In this document: one piece after another, positions 45,230 through 57,959 of the stretch
How the letters are laid out: each line of letters opens with the position of its first letter
Position numbering within the stretch: the first letter of the stretch is position 1
DNA from: Hsuehochloa calcarea
Lineage: Eukaryota; Streptophyta; Magnoliopsida; Poales; Poaceae
Direction: 5' to 3'
Assembly: GCA_036346395.1 (NCBI GenBank)
Contig: CM070601.1
Location: forward strand, 9,855,763 to 9,919,762
Length of the DNA stretch: 64,000 nt
The notes under the pieces: generated by a model
Seen by the model: only the letters and a program-made list of their open reading frames with translations
Databases searched by the model: none
What the model was told of the DNA's origin: nothing
Position numbers and translations under genes: made by a program

Positions 45230-47016
45230 CCTTGTTGCAGACAATCCGAGCCCGATATGAAACAAAGTTTCAAAGTTTCTTAGATTTCGACTTGATTTTT
45301 AATTTCTTTCTCAATTCGGAAACCTCCTATCCAATTCCGCTTTCCCTTTTTGATATTTCGTTTTCCCAGCCCGCAGGCACCTTTCCTCCCTCGCGCCTTC
45401 CATGTGTGTCATCTTCGCCATGCCACTGTCGTCTCCTTCGTTCCTGTTAGCCTTGACACCTTGCCTTGCTTTTCCCCTTCCCCGGCACTATTCGTGCGTA
45501 GCCGCACACCTCGTTGCCCATGCGCGGCAGTGCGGCACGCACCTAGCCCCACCACTGCTCCCACCGCCTTACCTAGGCTACAAAAGCTCCTCCAAAGCGT
45601 GTCTTTCCTTCCATCCCCAACTCCAGCAACCCCATTACCTCCCTTCTCCCCCAGCACTGGTCAATTGCTCAAATTTCGTCGCGCCTCCCTTCATCCCCGA
45701 TAAGCCCGAAGATAAAATCCGGCGCCTCCTTCCCTCCCCTTCCCTCTCCTTCCCTCCCAACCTCGCCACCAGCACCACCTCCCCACTCTGCATCTTTCCT
45801 CCATCTCTCACCCTGTCCTTGCCGGAGTCTCACCGGTACCGTCCCTCATCGCCACGCCGCTCACGATCACTGTCGCCAAAGCGACTCAGTGCCTCCCAAA
45901 CACCACCGCCGCCACCCCTAAGCTCCCTTCCACCCTCTATTGCTCAAGCCTCGTCCAATTGGGCCGAAGCACCACCCTAGTGCCGCCACCTCCTTCCCTG
46001 CTCCGGCCATGTGCCATCCCTGCCGCCGCCCCATCCCCCGGACCTCCTCCGCCCGAGTGAAGCCCCAAAATGAGATGTGCATGGTGTGGAGATGCCCCGC
46101 GAACCACCCACTGCCACCAATGAGCACCGCCACCTCCGTCGAAATCTCTACTCGGCCACTGTAGCAAGCGAGTTTCACTCGCTGGCCACTGTTTGCCAGC
46201 CGAGGCATGCCTTTAAGGCTAGCCCAATTGGCCTGCGGGCCTGGAAACCAAATGGGTCAAACCCATTACTGTACACCCATCACTGTTCAAAAATTTGAAA
46301 AACAGTGAAACCATTACTATTCACTACCCAAACCAAACCCTTCAGTGTTCAACCCAACCATCACTATTCCATCCAAAACCGTTTGTGAATAGTGCCAGAC
46401 CCGGTACTGTCCACCCAATACCCTAATTCGACAAATATGACCATTTCGCTCGGTTCGAGCCCATGAACCCCATTCTTAACTCTATTTAGCCCAATCAAGC
46501 CTCCAATAAATCCTATTCACCACCGTATTGTTCTCTTTTAATTCTTTTCTGGATTTTATTTCATTTGCGTATTATTCCCAGCTCACCTCTTGTTGAGACC
46601 AGACTTATTTATTTGATTTTCTTCCACGTTGGAACTCGATTTTGTTGATCAAGCTACGGAGGAATTAATCAAGGTATATCGAAAGGTAACTGTCAAGGGT
46701 CGCGATCTGATTGTGTACTCAATCTTTCTCAATTTTCATCAGAATGTATATTAGAATATTGAAGGACACCTTGGAGAACGTGTCAGGGTTGCGACCGCAC
46801 TCAAGCTTTGTTGTGAAAGCCTTTGGTTCTTTTGAATGTAAGTTTGGCTTAAGATTCCCATTTTTTTACTGTAAAATAGCTATTAGGCTATAATTTAATC
46901 AAATTAATGATTTTCAACTATTCGTAAGCAGGTTTGATTCAATTTCTGTTCGTAACCAAAATCCTGGCTGGTTTCACAAACCGGGTACACCCTGTTTGAA
47001 AAATAGGGCTGTTACA
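45230..47016 (+). repeat. gypsy LTR (Tekay-like ends), 5' border uncertain
   Basis: The 3' end ...AATAGGGCTGTTACA at 47016 is directly followed by a PBS variant TGGTATCAAAGC (47019-47030), as in Tekay/Del-type gypsy elements. The first 900 bp is Pro/Ser-coding-like low complexity with no domain. Its last 650 bp is partly repeated at 47178-47500 and 48192-48332. The left border was not fixed; TGTTGCAGACAATCC near 45232 is one option. Confidence 0.6.
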
Positions 47017-47018
47017 AA

Positions 47019-47030
47019 TGGTATCAAAGC
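47019..47030 (+). other. Primer-binding site variant
   Basis: TGGTATCAAAGC differs at one base from the common TGGTATCAGAGC. Confidence 0.7.
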
Positions 47031-47177
47031 TTGCTTGAGTGTAGGTTGTAACCCTAAGTGTAGATTTGGATCCGATAAGAATTTGGAATTTACAAAATGT
47101 TATTTTCATGTACAAAGGAATTATGAAAACTATAAGTACTATTGCTATCTTGACCTTCCTACTTCTATCTTATTGTT

Positions 47178-48332
47178 ACTATTCCATCCAAAACTTTTTG
47201 TGAATAGTACCAAACTTGGTATTGTTCACCCAAAACCCTAATACGACAAATATGACCATTTCACTCGGTTCGAGCCCATGGATCCTATTCTTGACTCTAT
47301 TCAGCCCAATGAAGCCTCCAATAAATCATATTCACCACCATATCGTTCTCTTTTAATTCTTTCCTGGATTTTATTTCATTTGCATATTATTCCCAGCTCG
47401 CCTCCTGTTGAGCCCAGACTTATTTCTTTGATTTTCTTCCACGTTAGAACTCGGTTTTGTTGATCAAGCTATAGAGGAATTAATCAAGGCACAAGACAGG
47501 TAAATCCGGTCAAGGACTGCAGATATAGAGGCAAGTCACATTCCTTTGATCTTTTTGAACCTATATTTCATGTAATTATATTATTACTTTCATTACTGTA
47601 TTTGTGCTAATTACTTTAATATTCAAATAATACTTTTGAATACCACAATAATTAGATAAGTCCTATTACCCCACATACAAGTCCACCTATTCTTGTAGGC
47701 CATATTTACCTTGACAAGTTAGGTTACATAAAATGATAACTGGACATTTAGCTTTCACACTAAATGTGTTTATAAATTTTGAAAAATAGTATTGGTTGTT
47801 CGCCAATGGTTTTGATGAAGAGTTGAAGGTTGAGACCGAGAGGTTGGACAACCCAATAGATTTGATAAAAGTGAGTCGAATGTGAGATCTGGAGGTGGAC
47901 ATCCATGAGTTGGTGTTGGTCCATCATCTCACTGTAAGACTGGTAAGGATAAGAACCTTGTGCCAAATAACATACACAGAAATCACTAAACCACATGTGT
48001 GATCATTCCAACCTGTCTTAGTACACTGCTATTTCGATTGAATATCTACAGGATGTCAACTAGTCTTGTGTGGTAGAGCAGCCATGGAACACAGGTGGGA
48101 CAGGAGTAGGCCTGAAAGGACACTCGCTGGTCTACACAATGGTATGGACCCGTCAGCATCGGGTCGTGAGTTTCACTTTTGGCCGGTGGTATAGTCATTA
48201 GGCTATAATTTAATCAAATTAGTGATTTTTTAACTATTCATAAGCATATTTGATTCTATTTTAGTTCACAATTGAAATCCTGAGTAGTTGCACAAACCGA
48301 GTACAATCTATTTGAAAAATAGGGTGGTTACA
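47178..48332 (+). repeat. Second, interrupted copy of the gypsy LTR
   Basis: 47178-47500 matches 46361-46677 (same words TTCGAGCCCATG, TTCTTTTCTGGATTTTATTTC, GATTTTCTTCCACGTT), and 48192-48332 matches 46884-47016, ending GGGTGGTTACA. Between them 47501-48191 is unrelated and about 485 bp longer than in copy 1. With only about 160 bp of internal sequence between PBS and this copy, the pair represents a collapsed element. Confidence 0.75.
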
Positions 48333-48738
48333 CGATCGATCGAGTTTGTTCACATCATGTCCATCTACCCGCAGAATGTTCAGGAGCTAGCGCCCATACA
48401 TGTTTTAACCAACAAATCATTTCGTCGCCATCTGCTACTCACAAATGCACACGGTTACATCGTGCGTCGCATCGTGCGTGGAACATTCGCTAGCCGCCTC
48501 TCTCGTTTCACCCATGATACTCCACGTGTATGCTCCCGAGTTATACAAGATGCGTGGCGGGTTTATCCTATACATGCTCACTAACATGGCATGTACCGAT
48601 GTACTGACTAGGTCTCATAATAGTCTAGAAATCAACTCAAATCCACACCACCCCACTTCAATGTAGTACATGAATCTAATCCAACACGGTCCACATTTAA
48701 AAAACCAAACCAACCCAACATGTACGTAACTTCAACTC
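48333..48738. other. Intergenic, no gene recognised
   Basis: Frames of up to 98 codons have no motif. AACCAAACCAACCC-type low complexity lies near the insertion site of the next element. Confidence 0.4.
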
Positions 48739-48743
48739 AGACC

Positions 48744-49018
48744 TGTTGAGTAACCGTCATTCGAGTCCAAATTCGACGGGTACCTCGTATACAATGATCG
48801 AATCGTAAGAACGATGAAGAACACAAGAACACAACAATAGAATGAACACGAGATATGCGGGACTTGAGTGCCTTTATTCCTTCTGATCAATCGTGGTTAC
48901 AATGAGAGGGGTGACCTCTATTTATAGACTACGGATGAGGAGTTCAACTGGGCCAGACTCTCCGGGTCCTGGGCCCAGATCTTGGCGAGACTCTCCGAGT
49001 CCCGGGCCCGGCTTAACA
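48744..49018 (-). repeat. 3' LTR of the 6.9-kb copia element
   Basis: 275 bp. It shares GAATGAACACGAGATAT, GACCTCTATTTATAGACTAC and GGATGAGGAGTTCAAC with its partner, with scattered mismatches. The TATTTATAG block (plus) gives a CTATAAATA TATA box on the minus strand. Confidence 0.92.
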
Positions 49019-49252
49019 CTCCCCTTGAACACTCATCCAACATGTTCATGTCTCGTTAAAACTCCATAAAAACCCGGTGGGAAAAATTTGGAGAAAGAGT
49101 ACATGTCATGCGTTACTGTGTTGCACGAATTGCCTCATTAAAACCTTAGCAGAAACTTCAGAAAACTCGTCAAGGGAAAAAAGAGTACAATCCACCTGCT
49201 TTATTTAATCTCCAGGATTATTCTTTGGGTACTTGATCTTCGTGATCAAGAT

Positions 49253-52200
49253 TCAATAATGAGTTCGTGAAGATTCTCCCCCTGAGATTCGCACTTGTCT
49301 AAGTCTTATCATTCCAATTCCACGTATGCATCTTTCAAAACTAGACGCTGGAAGTGACTTAGTGAATAAATCTGCAAGATTTTCACATGACTTAGTATGC
49401 AGTACTTTAATTTCGTCCATCTTTTGCATTTCGTGAGCATAGAAGAACTTGGGATTGATATGCTTTGTAAGGGGACTCTTCACATAACCCATTTACTCTT
49501 GTGCGACGCAAGCTGTATTATCTTCATAGATAATAGTGGGGGTTTGCACGGTATTCAATCCACATGATTGCTAGATGTGGTGAATCATCCGCTGAAGCCA
49601 AGCACATTCTTGTGAGGCCTCGTACAGTGCTATGATTTGTGAGTGGTTCGTCGAAGTCGATACAAGACTTTGCTTAGACGATTTTCATGGAATTACAGTT
49701 CCACCACATAGGAATACATAGCCTGTTTATGACTTGGTTGTATGTGGGTCCGACAGGAACCCAACATCTGCATAGTCATTCATACACAAATCTTGGTTCT
49801 TTCTGTAGAATAGACTAAGTTCTTTGCTTTCTTGGAGGTAACGGAAGATGTCCATTATTTCCTGCCAATGCCTTTGGTAGGTTCTTGTACTATACCTTAC
49901 TAATAGATTTACGGCAAATGCAATGCCTGATCTAGTACAGTTTGCTAAAACATAAGTGCTCCTACTGCACTCAGGTATGGGAATTTTGGTCTCAGGACTT
50001 CCTCCCCCTCTTCTTTAGATCTGTACGGGTCCTTGTCTTGCTGCAAGGATCTCCCGACCATCGGCACTTTCGAAGGATATGCCTTTTCAAAGCCGAACCT
50101 TTTTCAACACTTTCTGAGTGTAGGTTGGCTGATGTACTAGAATCTCTTCCGGGATATGCTCAGGCTGCAAGCCTAGGCAGTATTTGGTTTGATCCAAATC
50201 TTTTATTTCGAACTCTGACTCCAGGTAAGAGCTTGCTTTCTTAATACCTTCTAAGGTTCCAATGATATTCAGATCACCTTCATACACTGAGATTTATACA
50301 AAATCCATCCTGGGATCGTCGTATAAATACACAGGGATAATTCTCATTGTTCGTGTAGCCTTTCTTGCATAGAAAGTCGCTTTGAGCGATTATACCACAT
50401 TCTGCCTGATTGCTTCAGTTCATACAGTGACTTTCTGAGTTGCACACTCATAGATTTCTATTTGCTCTATCTTGGTTCGGGACAGGGATACATTCAGGTA
50501 TCTTCATATAAATGTCCGAAGCCAAATTTCCATAAAGGTATGCAGTTACCACAATCATCAATTTCACTTCTAACTTCAAATTCACTGCCATTGAGATAAA
50601 TATCTAAAGGTAATTCCGCCCATGACCGGGGAATAGGTTTCTTCATAACAATCTCTCGGACGTTGAGTGAAACCTTGTGCAACGAGCCTTGCTTCTTTCA
50701 TTTCTCTTTCGAATAAATACCCACTTATGTCCTCAGGTGCACATGGGGAGGTGTGCGCTTACAGCCCAAACACCTCTCTTTTATTCAGAGAGAACGATTC
50801 AGTTTCTATTGCCTTCTTCCAATCTTCTCAATCTGACCTTTTCTTATATTCAACGAGCGATGCAGGCTCTGGATCAAGATTGATGATTGTGACAATTTTC
50901 TTTGCAACATTGGCTGTTGGCTTATTCATAGATTCTCCCAAGATCATAAAGTTTATAGCTATGTCTTCAAGGGGCGATATTTCTAATGCTTCTATTTGCT
51001 TATCGCTACTTTCAATTGCGGGGCAAGTCCTTTAGTTTTTCAAATTGATGTGTGCACACATCCATGCCGATGTATCCTTCATGAGGATGTTCAATTATAG
51101 TATGCCTTTTCGAAGGTTCCATATCGTGCCAGTCTCAACCGGCTCCCTTCCGTTACAGAGTATTTTGGTGATCGGCTGTGTCAAGTCCTTCTTATCCTTT
51201 TTCACCAGGCGTCCCCGGTTACTTCGGATTCGAGGGGCCGGAGTTCTCATCCTTTCAGAGGCCTTAGGACGGGATTAGGGATACCTTCATTAGTATTTCA
51301 ACCCTCTCCGGTGCATTGCGTACAGGCATATGCGACTTGGTCACGCTCTTCAAATCACTAAAGTGGTTAGGCAGTTGATTCGCTAATGCTTGCAAATCAA
51401 TTATCTTCTGGACTGCAATTGTCTTCTAGACTTCAATTGTCTTCTAAAGTTCTCTATTTGCTTCACTAGTGCGCGGGTCATATGCATGGATTTCAAATAT
51501 CTTCTAGACTTCAATTGTCTTCTGGACTTCTCTATTTCTCGACATTTTACATCAAGGGTTGATTTCTCCCTAATGACGAAAATAATTCTCATCTAATATG
51601 CTATCGTGCTGCGGGCGCATGCAAATCTCTAGTCGTGGGGTCCAAATACCGATTATGGATGCCGCCTCATAACCAACGATATCCCGGACTTTTAGAGAGT
51701 GCCCATTTCAGTTTTTGTGGTGGTGGTATAAGTACATAAACCTTGCAACCAAACCTTCAAAGATGAGAAATTTTCTGTTGACCCTTGCGCTAGTTGCATA
51801 GGTGAATGGATGTTATATGTCGGTGGTCTAAAATTGATGAGAGTTCTTTGCGTGCAGATCGTGTCCCCAACATGTAGTTGGTAAATAACAATTCGCTAGT
51901 CCATTCGGGTGTGGACATGCGAGCACGGATGCTCAATTTTAATTCTCATTTTCACACAATAATCATCATATGCCCTTGAAGTAAATTCTCGGCGTTGTCC
52001 ATTACGGTGGACTTCACATGATGATAAGGAAATTATTTTAATGTTAATTATCTACGAGATTAGCTTTGCGAGCGGGGTTTCTCATAGACATTAAACAAAC
52101 GTCGCGACCGTTTGAGGAAGCATCGATAAGCACCATAAAATACCTAAATGACCCTTACAGGTGTTTAGGACCGCAAATGTCTCCTGGATACGGTCCAGAA

Positions 52201-52500
52201 TGCAGGATTTCGTCCTTTACTTTCGAGTAGAGGGTCTAGTAGTCGAGTTTCGATGGTACATGCAGGCACACAAAATCTTCAAGATTCGGAAGTTTTTAAA
52301 TTGACACTATGTCCATGTGAATTGTTAATTATATTTCTCATCATCCTAAGACCTAAGTGACATAATCTATCATGCCAGAGAAGAGGTTTAGAGCTTCTAA
52401 ATATAGTTTTCAGGGCAGTATAGGCTGCAGATGCCTTAATATTAGTGTAGTATAGCCCATTTTCAAATGAAGGAAGTCGTTCTAATACCATTATTCTACT
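49253..52500 (-). pseudogene. copia pol remnant (pre-integrase, RT, RNase H)
   Basis: Pre-integrase LLWHDRLCHLGLRMMRN near 52370; RT KEARLVAQGFTQRPRDCYEE near 50700-50640; an altered VYEGDLNIIGT near 50280 where the catalytic YVDD should be; RNase H IIYEDNTACVAQE near 49540, HINPKFFYAHEMQK and ENLADLFTKSLPAS near 49350. Stops are frequent, and the RT active site is changed from YVDD to YEGD. Integrase core acidic residues were not confidently placed. Non-functional. Confidence 0.8.
51395..51545. repeat. Short tandem repeats within copia pol
   Basis: At least six copies of a 15-bp unit AATTGTCTTCTAGACTTC with variants, in two groups (51395-51460 and 51485-51540). On the minus strand they encode repeated KSRRQL-like residues. 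They lie in the linker expected between integrase and RT. Confidence 0.75.
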
Positions 52501-53281
52501 ATTTTCATCACGCTTTGTAATGAGCAGGTATTCCTTACCATGCTCTTCTTGATCTCTACGTGAAGCCGTTAGCGAATATCCTTGAGAGTTTTAGTCGATT
52601 ATGGGCACAACAAGGCTTCTTTAATGACCAAAGTTATGTCCGTCGGGAGTACAATTGTGGCCCTTCCTGAGCCTATTATACATGTATCGCTACCTGCGAT
52701 TGTCGTAAGGCTACGAGCATTCTTACTGATCGACTGAAAAAATCCATCTCTCTCAAGGTGGTATTCATTGTGCCGCTACCTGCTAAGCACACTTCCTCCA
52801 TAGGGCGCTACAGGCGATCTAATATAATGTACTTTATTAATATGTAGCGTAAATCCAAAGAACACATAAAATAAAATACTTCAGATATTAGAACATAACT
52901 TGCTATCATAAATACGGGAAATATAAGTCTTGCAGGACTCATCATAAGAATTTAATGCTTTGCTCTTCTAGAGGCTACAACCATTATTCAAAGTTTCATC
53001 ATAATCACAAAATGCAAGTGACTGTAAAAGGATATAAGTGCAATGCGTGCACTAGATCAAATCAAGTATTCGTAAACTTCGCTTTAATCGCTACATGGCG
53101 ATCTTCTCCTCTTGGGCAATTCTGGTGACCATTGCTATGTCCAAAGGAGGCATGATGGGGGCTACTACTAAGCTGTCCACATCCATAAGTGCAACTAATG
53201 GGTGTGGATCTTCCGTGCCTGCAATGGTGAGGTGTGCCTCATGCTATCTTTTGCCCCTTTTCTTATACTGTAAAACACCAA

Positions 53282-53700
53282 TTACGTGCGACTCACGACT
53301 TTACCCTTCTTGCCCCTCTCCTTCGTGAGAGGCTTCATTACCTTGTAGCTACTAGTATTGGCTTCATGGCCAACATTGCTACTAGGTGGTTGTGAGATGT
53401 AGTTCTTCCTTAGAACATCATCTTGTGCTTTCGTAATTTTCACGGTGTCAATTAATGCGACATACTTCTTGTAGCCATTTTGACAATAATTACGTGCGGA
53501 TTGCACCGCATTCGGGTGAAGGTAGAGAGGGTCTTGTCAATCTTCTGCTCATCCGTGATTACCTTATTACAGAGTTGAAGACTGTACAAATTCAGGCAAT
53601 GCTGGGCCAACTCTTTCGAACTTCTGGTTCGTGATGCCAGTCATTATGCAAAAAGTTCATAGGGTTACTGATGGTAATTTACATAAAATGGTTGCAAAAT
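53282..53700 (-). pseudogene. copia gag remnant
   Basis: Minus-strand segments SELAQHCLNLYSLQLC, TDEQKIDKTLSTFHPN and RNYCQNGYKKYVALID match the middle of the UBN2-type gag of this copia group. The fragment continues to a Lys-rich stretch (KERGKKGKV). The N-terminal gag toward 53950 is too degraded to place. Confidence 0.7.
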
Positions 53701-53963
53701 TCTCATAATGCTCTTTGAACTCCTAGTTCGTGATTCCGTATTTTTTCATGCATTTTCATGATTTACTGCTATTTTCAGTGATTAAAAGCAATATTAATAA
53801 TCACAAATAATCAAAAATAGTAAATACAGTAAATAAATTGCATATAAATAATAATAACAAGGTAAAATATGCTTCAAATGCAAAAACCGATTCAAAATTT
53901 GAATTCAGAGGCCCTTTCATTGGAATATGAATTTTCTACAGTCTGCAATTTCGAGGCTAAAAC

Positions 53964-55066
53964 ATGAAAATTTCAATTCGAGAAATTTTTCGCGTAATTC
54001 TGGAAAATCCGAGGGCTTTTTGCAAAACAGCCTTTTTCCTGTTTTTTCCCTACGAGAGTTGGGGCATTCTTGCCTCCTCGGCGTTCTCTGCTAAAAGGGG
54101 GGTAGGTTTCCTACCCGCGCCTGGTGGCGGCGGCTCTACTGAGGCTGCGCTCGCGGCGGCCGGCCGGGGTAGGGTTTCCTACCTCGCACTTCGGTGGCGG
54201 CGGCTTGCGGCGGCCGGTGCACCACCGCGTCTTGGTGCTTATGAGGCGGCTGGGCGGAGGAGGAGGCGCCTTGAGGCGGCGGCGGCTCGAGCGGGGCAGC
54301 GTCATGGACGGCGCCTTTCGAGGCGAGGCGCCGTCTTTGCGCTGCTTCCCCCTTCCCCGTTATCTTGTGGCGGCCGGCGAGCTCATCGCGGCACCGCGGC
54401 GGGAGGGGGCGGCGGCGGAGGTGCCTGCGCGGGAGGGCCGACGCCGCCGGTTTCTTTTGTCGTCGTGGCCGGCCGACACGGAGCGGGCGGCGATCAGCCA
54501 GCCGTGGAGCCACTGGCGGCCAGGTATGAGCGGCTCGGCCGTGGCGCTTCTGGCATGGTGGAGGCGCGGCCGCAGCGGTGGCCGCCGGGCGAGCGGCCGG
54601 TGGTATGGCTGTCGGGGTCGCGGCCGAGGTGGCCGTGGCGTGCTGCGAAGCGCAGAGGGCGCGGTAGCCGCACGGGCGCGGCCGCGGCCGCAGCCGCAGA
54701 TGGTTGGGCCGCTCCATCTCCCTTCCTCTTTTCTGTGATGCGGTGTGGCGGCCAGCGGTGCCATCTTTGGGCGGGCGGGCGACACTGTCTTTGGGCGCGC
54801 GCCGCGCCTGAGCGATGGTGGAGGTGCCTTGCGGGCGGCAACGGTTCTAAACCCTCCCTTATTTGATGTTTTGTGATGATTAGGCGGCCGTGGCGCGTGC
54901 GGCGCGTCTGATCTTGGCCGGGCGGTCGACCGGTGTTGCGAGTGGCGCCGCTATAGGAGCATTCTTGCCGGCTTCGGGGAGGGGGCAAGCATGACCGTGG
55001 GTGGTCTTGGCGGTGGAGATCGGCGCGACATTTGCGGCTATCGTCGACATTCTCCCTTTTTTTCAT
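53964..55066. other. GC-rich leader of the copia element, open on both strands
   Basis: Lies between the PBS and gag. Composition is strongly GGC/CGG with GGCGGCGGC tracts; a 300-codon frame is open on the plus strand and 140-190-codon frames on the minus strand. None shows a domain; the amino acids are Gly/Ala/Arg, as expected from composition. Probably a transduced host GC-rich segment or expanded leader. Confidence 0.5.
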
Positions 55067-55395
55067 TACTGTTTATGCAATCAGTAATATTTATGCGATG
55101 TAATTTTCATTCATGCAATTACCGATCGGCAATTTCGAGTCGGCTCGCGGTGAATTGGCAATTTCAATCTACGATACAATCGACATCCGATCTTTCATGC
55201 AATCTCCCGATCGACATTGTGTCGGCGACTTCAAGTCAGCTCGCGGTAGATTAGAACAGATTTGCACCGTAGAAAAACAATCTAGAGAGCAAATTTGCAG
55301 AATTGAAAGCAATCTAGAAAATACGATTCAATCTACGAGTGTCGTTCTTCGACGGTTACCTTTCGATGCGAGGAGAGTCGATCGTGCTGATAACG

Positions 55396-55674
55396 TGTTG
55401 AGTAACCGTCATTTGGCGAGTCGGTCGACGGGTACCTCGTATACAATGATCATAATCGTAAGAACGATGAAGAACACAAGAACACAACAATAGAATGAAC
55501 ACGAGATATATCGGGACTTGAGTCCGCTTTATTCCTTCGAATCAATCGGGGTTACAATGAGAGGGTGACCTCTATTTATAGACTACGGGATGAGGAGTTC
55601 AACCGGGCAGACTCTCAGGGGTCCTCAGGCCCGTCTTGGGCCAGACTCTCCGAGTCCCGGCCGCTTTCTTAACA
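55396..55674 (-). repeat. 5' LTR of the 6.9-kb copia element
   Basis: 279 bp. On the minus strand it ends ...TACTCAACA, followed by CGTTATCAGCACG, a copia primer-binding site type. Flanked on the right by the AGACC duplication. Confidence 0.92.
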
Positions 55675-55679
55675 AGACC

Positions 55680-57950
55680 AAACCAAACCATACACTTCGA
55701 AGAAAGCATCGAGGTTCTCTCTTAAAAAACATATTTAAAAAACTCAGAAATGAGAAGAAACGTCAGAGAATACCTAAAAATTACTACCAAAATCACAGAA
55801 AATAAGAAGAAAAAAATCACAAAAAAGATAGTATCAAAAAAATCATTTACATCAATGAATTGTACTTCCTCAAGAATGTTTTGACTTTTCACTACTCTAC
55901 GTCTCTGCTCCAGTAGTATAGTACTACTAGTAAGTTGAGCCTACTGGTGTCGTCCATTTCGTGTTGATGTATACACAGACAGCACCACTGCTAAGTGCGT
56001 AAATTTCTCGTCATCTGCAATTACAGAAGCCATCAAACCGTGAGATTGCACTCGAGTGGAGTATCATGGTTTGGTACGTCATTGCACTGTTATCGCAGGC
56101 AAAACCAGGATCGATCAGGGGATGAGAACCATGGCAGGCCCACGGCTTGATGGTACGAAGGAAAGTACCAAAATTAACGTGCTTACGCACCGAGCCGGCC
56201 CAAAAGAGAAAGCAACTGCTTACTTTTGGCCTCTTTTATATTTTATTTCAAAAAATAACCCTTTAAAACTATTTACAGAAATAACTCTTTTTTCAACGTT
56301 AGATGAATGACGCTAAGATGGTACATGTCCGTGCCGTACTAGTTGACGCTGATACCTGGTGCCATGCCAACGTGCAGCTCCTAGTAATGTCATGTCAGCA
56401 CACCTCAACGACATATGGTGCAGCGCTGACATGTACACCATCACGTCAGAAAATACACCGCTAGGTTAAGGTCACTTCCCACAGAGGGCATAGTAGTTGT
56501 TTGCATGTAGTAGTTGAAGTGGTAGTGCATAGTACTTATCCATGATATGTGGAGTGGCGAATGCAATATTAGCCTGAGCAATACTCGGTGATAATTAGTG
56601 GAACTCATATGCGTACCTCAGTGCCAGCAACTCTGGCGCTGAGTGCTCCACGTCAGAGCTACGTCAGTTAGACAGTTACTCGTCACCTACGAAGCGGTGT
56701 TCCCTACCAACGTGTCCCAAATCATAGCGCTAGGATTTCTGGTGTTAACATGCACAACCTCAACACCGTTCACACGGGCGCCGACAAAAGAGACCATTTC
56801 TACCCATGGTTTCTAGGAGGGCCATTTTTTGTAATTAGAATAGAAAAAAATGCCAAAATAGGCAACAAAAAAAAATGCCCGGTGGCTTTTGGTGCGGAGA
56901 GAGGGAGAGAATGGGAGGTACTTCCGAAAGGTGCCATCGCAGAAAAGGCACCAAGCATTGGCCGGCTCCTAGTATTCCCTTTCGGAGAGCGAACTGAGGA
57001 CGTGGGGCTCCCTGCAGTCACTGTCGCCAATTAGCTAGCTCTCCCATTTCCATACCGTCCATACATACCACACGTCCGCGTCAAAAATAATTTGGATTTG
57101 AGTGCTCAGCTAGAGGTTAGAGGTGACTACATGAGGCTGAAAGGAACGGATCTTCTGTGGTAGTATCTCCGTAGAAGAAAAAAAAACAGTACAGTAGAAG
57201 ATGCCTGGACTTGGAGTCGAGCAGGTTACAGCGAGCGACTGCGAAAATCACCAGCCATCCGTAGAGGGTCTTCCTGTGGGCTGTGCTTTTCAGTCGGATA
57301 CGGCCACGGCTGCATGCCGCCGTCGGGCGTAGCGCCAAGACTCAAGAGCGTGGGTCACGTGCCGGATTCTGTAGCATGGGGTTGCCCTGTCCTGACTCGA
57401 AACGTACCCATCGAACGCTCATGGGTCACGTGTTGCATTCAAAACATGCCACTGTATGTATCACTGAGGCCGGGTCAGTGGTACGTACGTGTGCAGCGGC
57501 AAGCCGTTGTGATCGAGCGGCTGCAGCTGCAGCAGCACCCGGGAAAATCGTTAGATATTTTGGTGCACTCTGTGATGCGAGGATGTCTAGTAGGTAGTAC
57601 ATCGGTTTGTTCAATTCGGTGCCGTCTCCCTACTGTCTGATGGAGAGTGTAGGCAGGTATCGATTCAACGTAGGCATGCAATTATTGCTGTGAAAGGAAA
57701 CGTAGGCCAGCCATTCCTTTGGACAGACAAAGGAAGGGAGGGAAAAGTTGACCAAATAGTGGCCGACAATCGCGTGTATAATAAATCGCTGAGAGCGAAG
57801 GTGCCCTGGCTTTTTGTACGTTTCTCTCTCCCAGAGGAGCTCTTTTGTTGCGGTAGTAGAGCGGAGCTGGCCTGATATTACTACGTGTTATGCAAAGTTC
57901 ACCTGTAAACTTGCTCTCGCACCGAATCTCAAAAATCAAAAATGCTCTCG
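55680..57950. other. Intergenic, no gene recognised
   Basis: Frames up to 108 codons (for example 56750-57034 and 57283-57640) have no recognisable motif. Contains A/G-rich and ACGT-containing words near 56300-56660. Nothing structural was found. Confidence 0.35.
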
Positions 57951-57959
57951 TACCAGTGC

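Larger units (their letters stand above)
48744..55674 (-). mobile_element. Ty1/copia retrotransposon with both LTRs, AGACC target duplication
   Basis: LTRs at 48744-49018 and 55396-55674 start TGTTGAGTAACCGTCA and end GCTTAACA/TTCTTAACA on the plus strand. Identical 5-bp flanks AGACC lie at 48739-48743 and 55675-55679. On the minus strand, a purine tract AAGGGGAG precedes the 3' LTR, and TTATCAGCACG follows the 5' LTR. Internal order: long GC-rich leader, gag, pre-integrase, RT, RNase H. Coding parts are broken by many stops. Short LTRs of about 277 bp and the SLPASSFER-type RNase H end suggest a Tork/Tnt1-like copia group. Confidence 0.92.

Noticed and set aside
45402..45980. 192-codon proline/serine-rich frame
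   Set aside because: Sits inside a gypsy LTR; composition explains it.
53964..54866. 300-codon plus-strand frame as a host gene
   Set aside because: Lies in the GC-rich leader of a copia element, is open on both strands, and shows only compositional residues. Kept as a finding but not as a gene.
56750..57034. 94-codon frame starting MHNLNTVHTGAD
   Set aside because: No motif recognised, flanked by AT-rich intergenic sequence, with a poly-A-rich middle.
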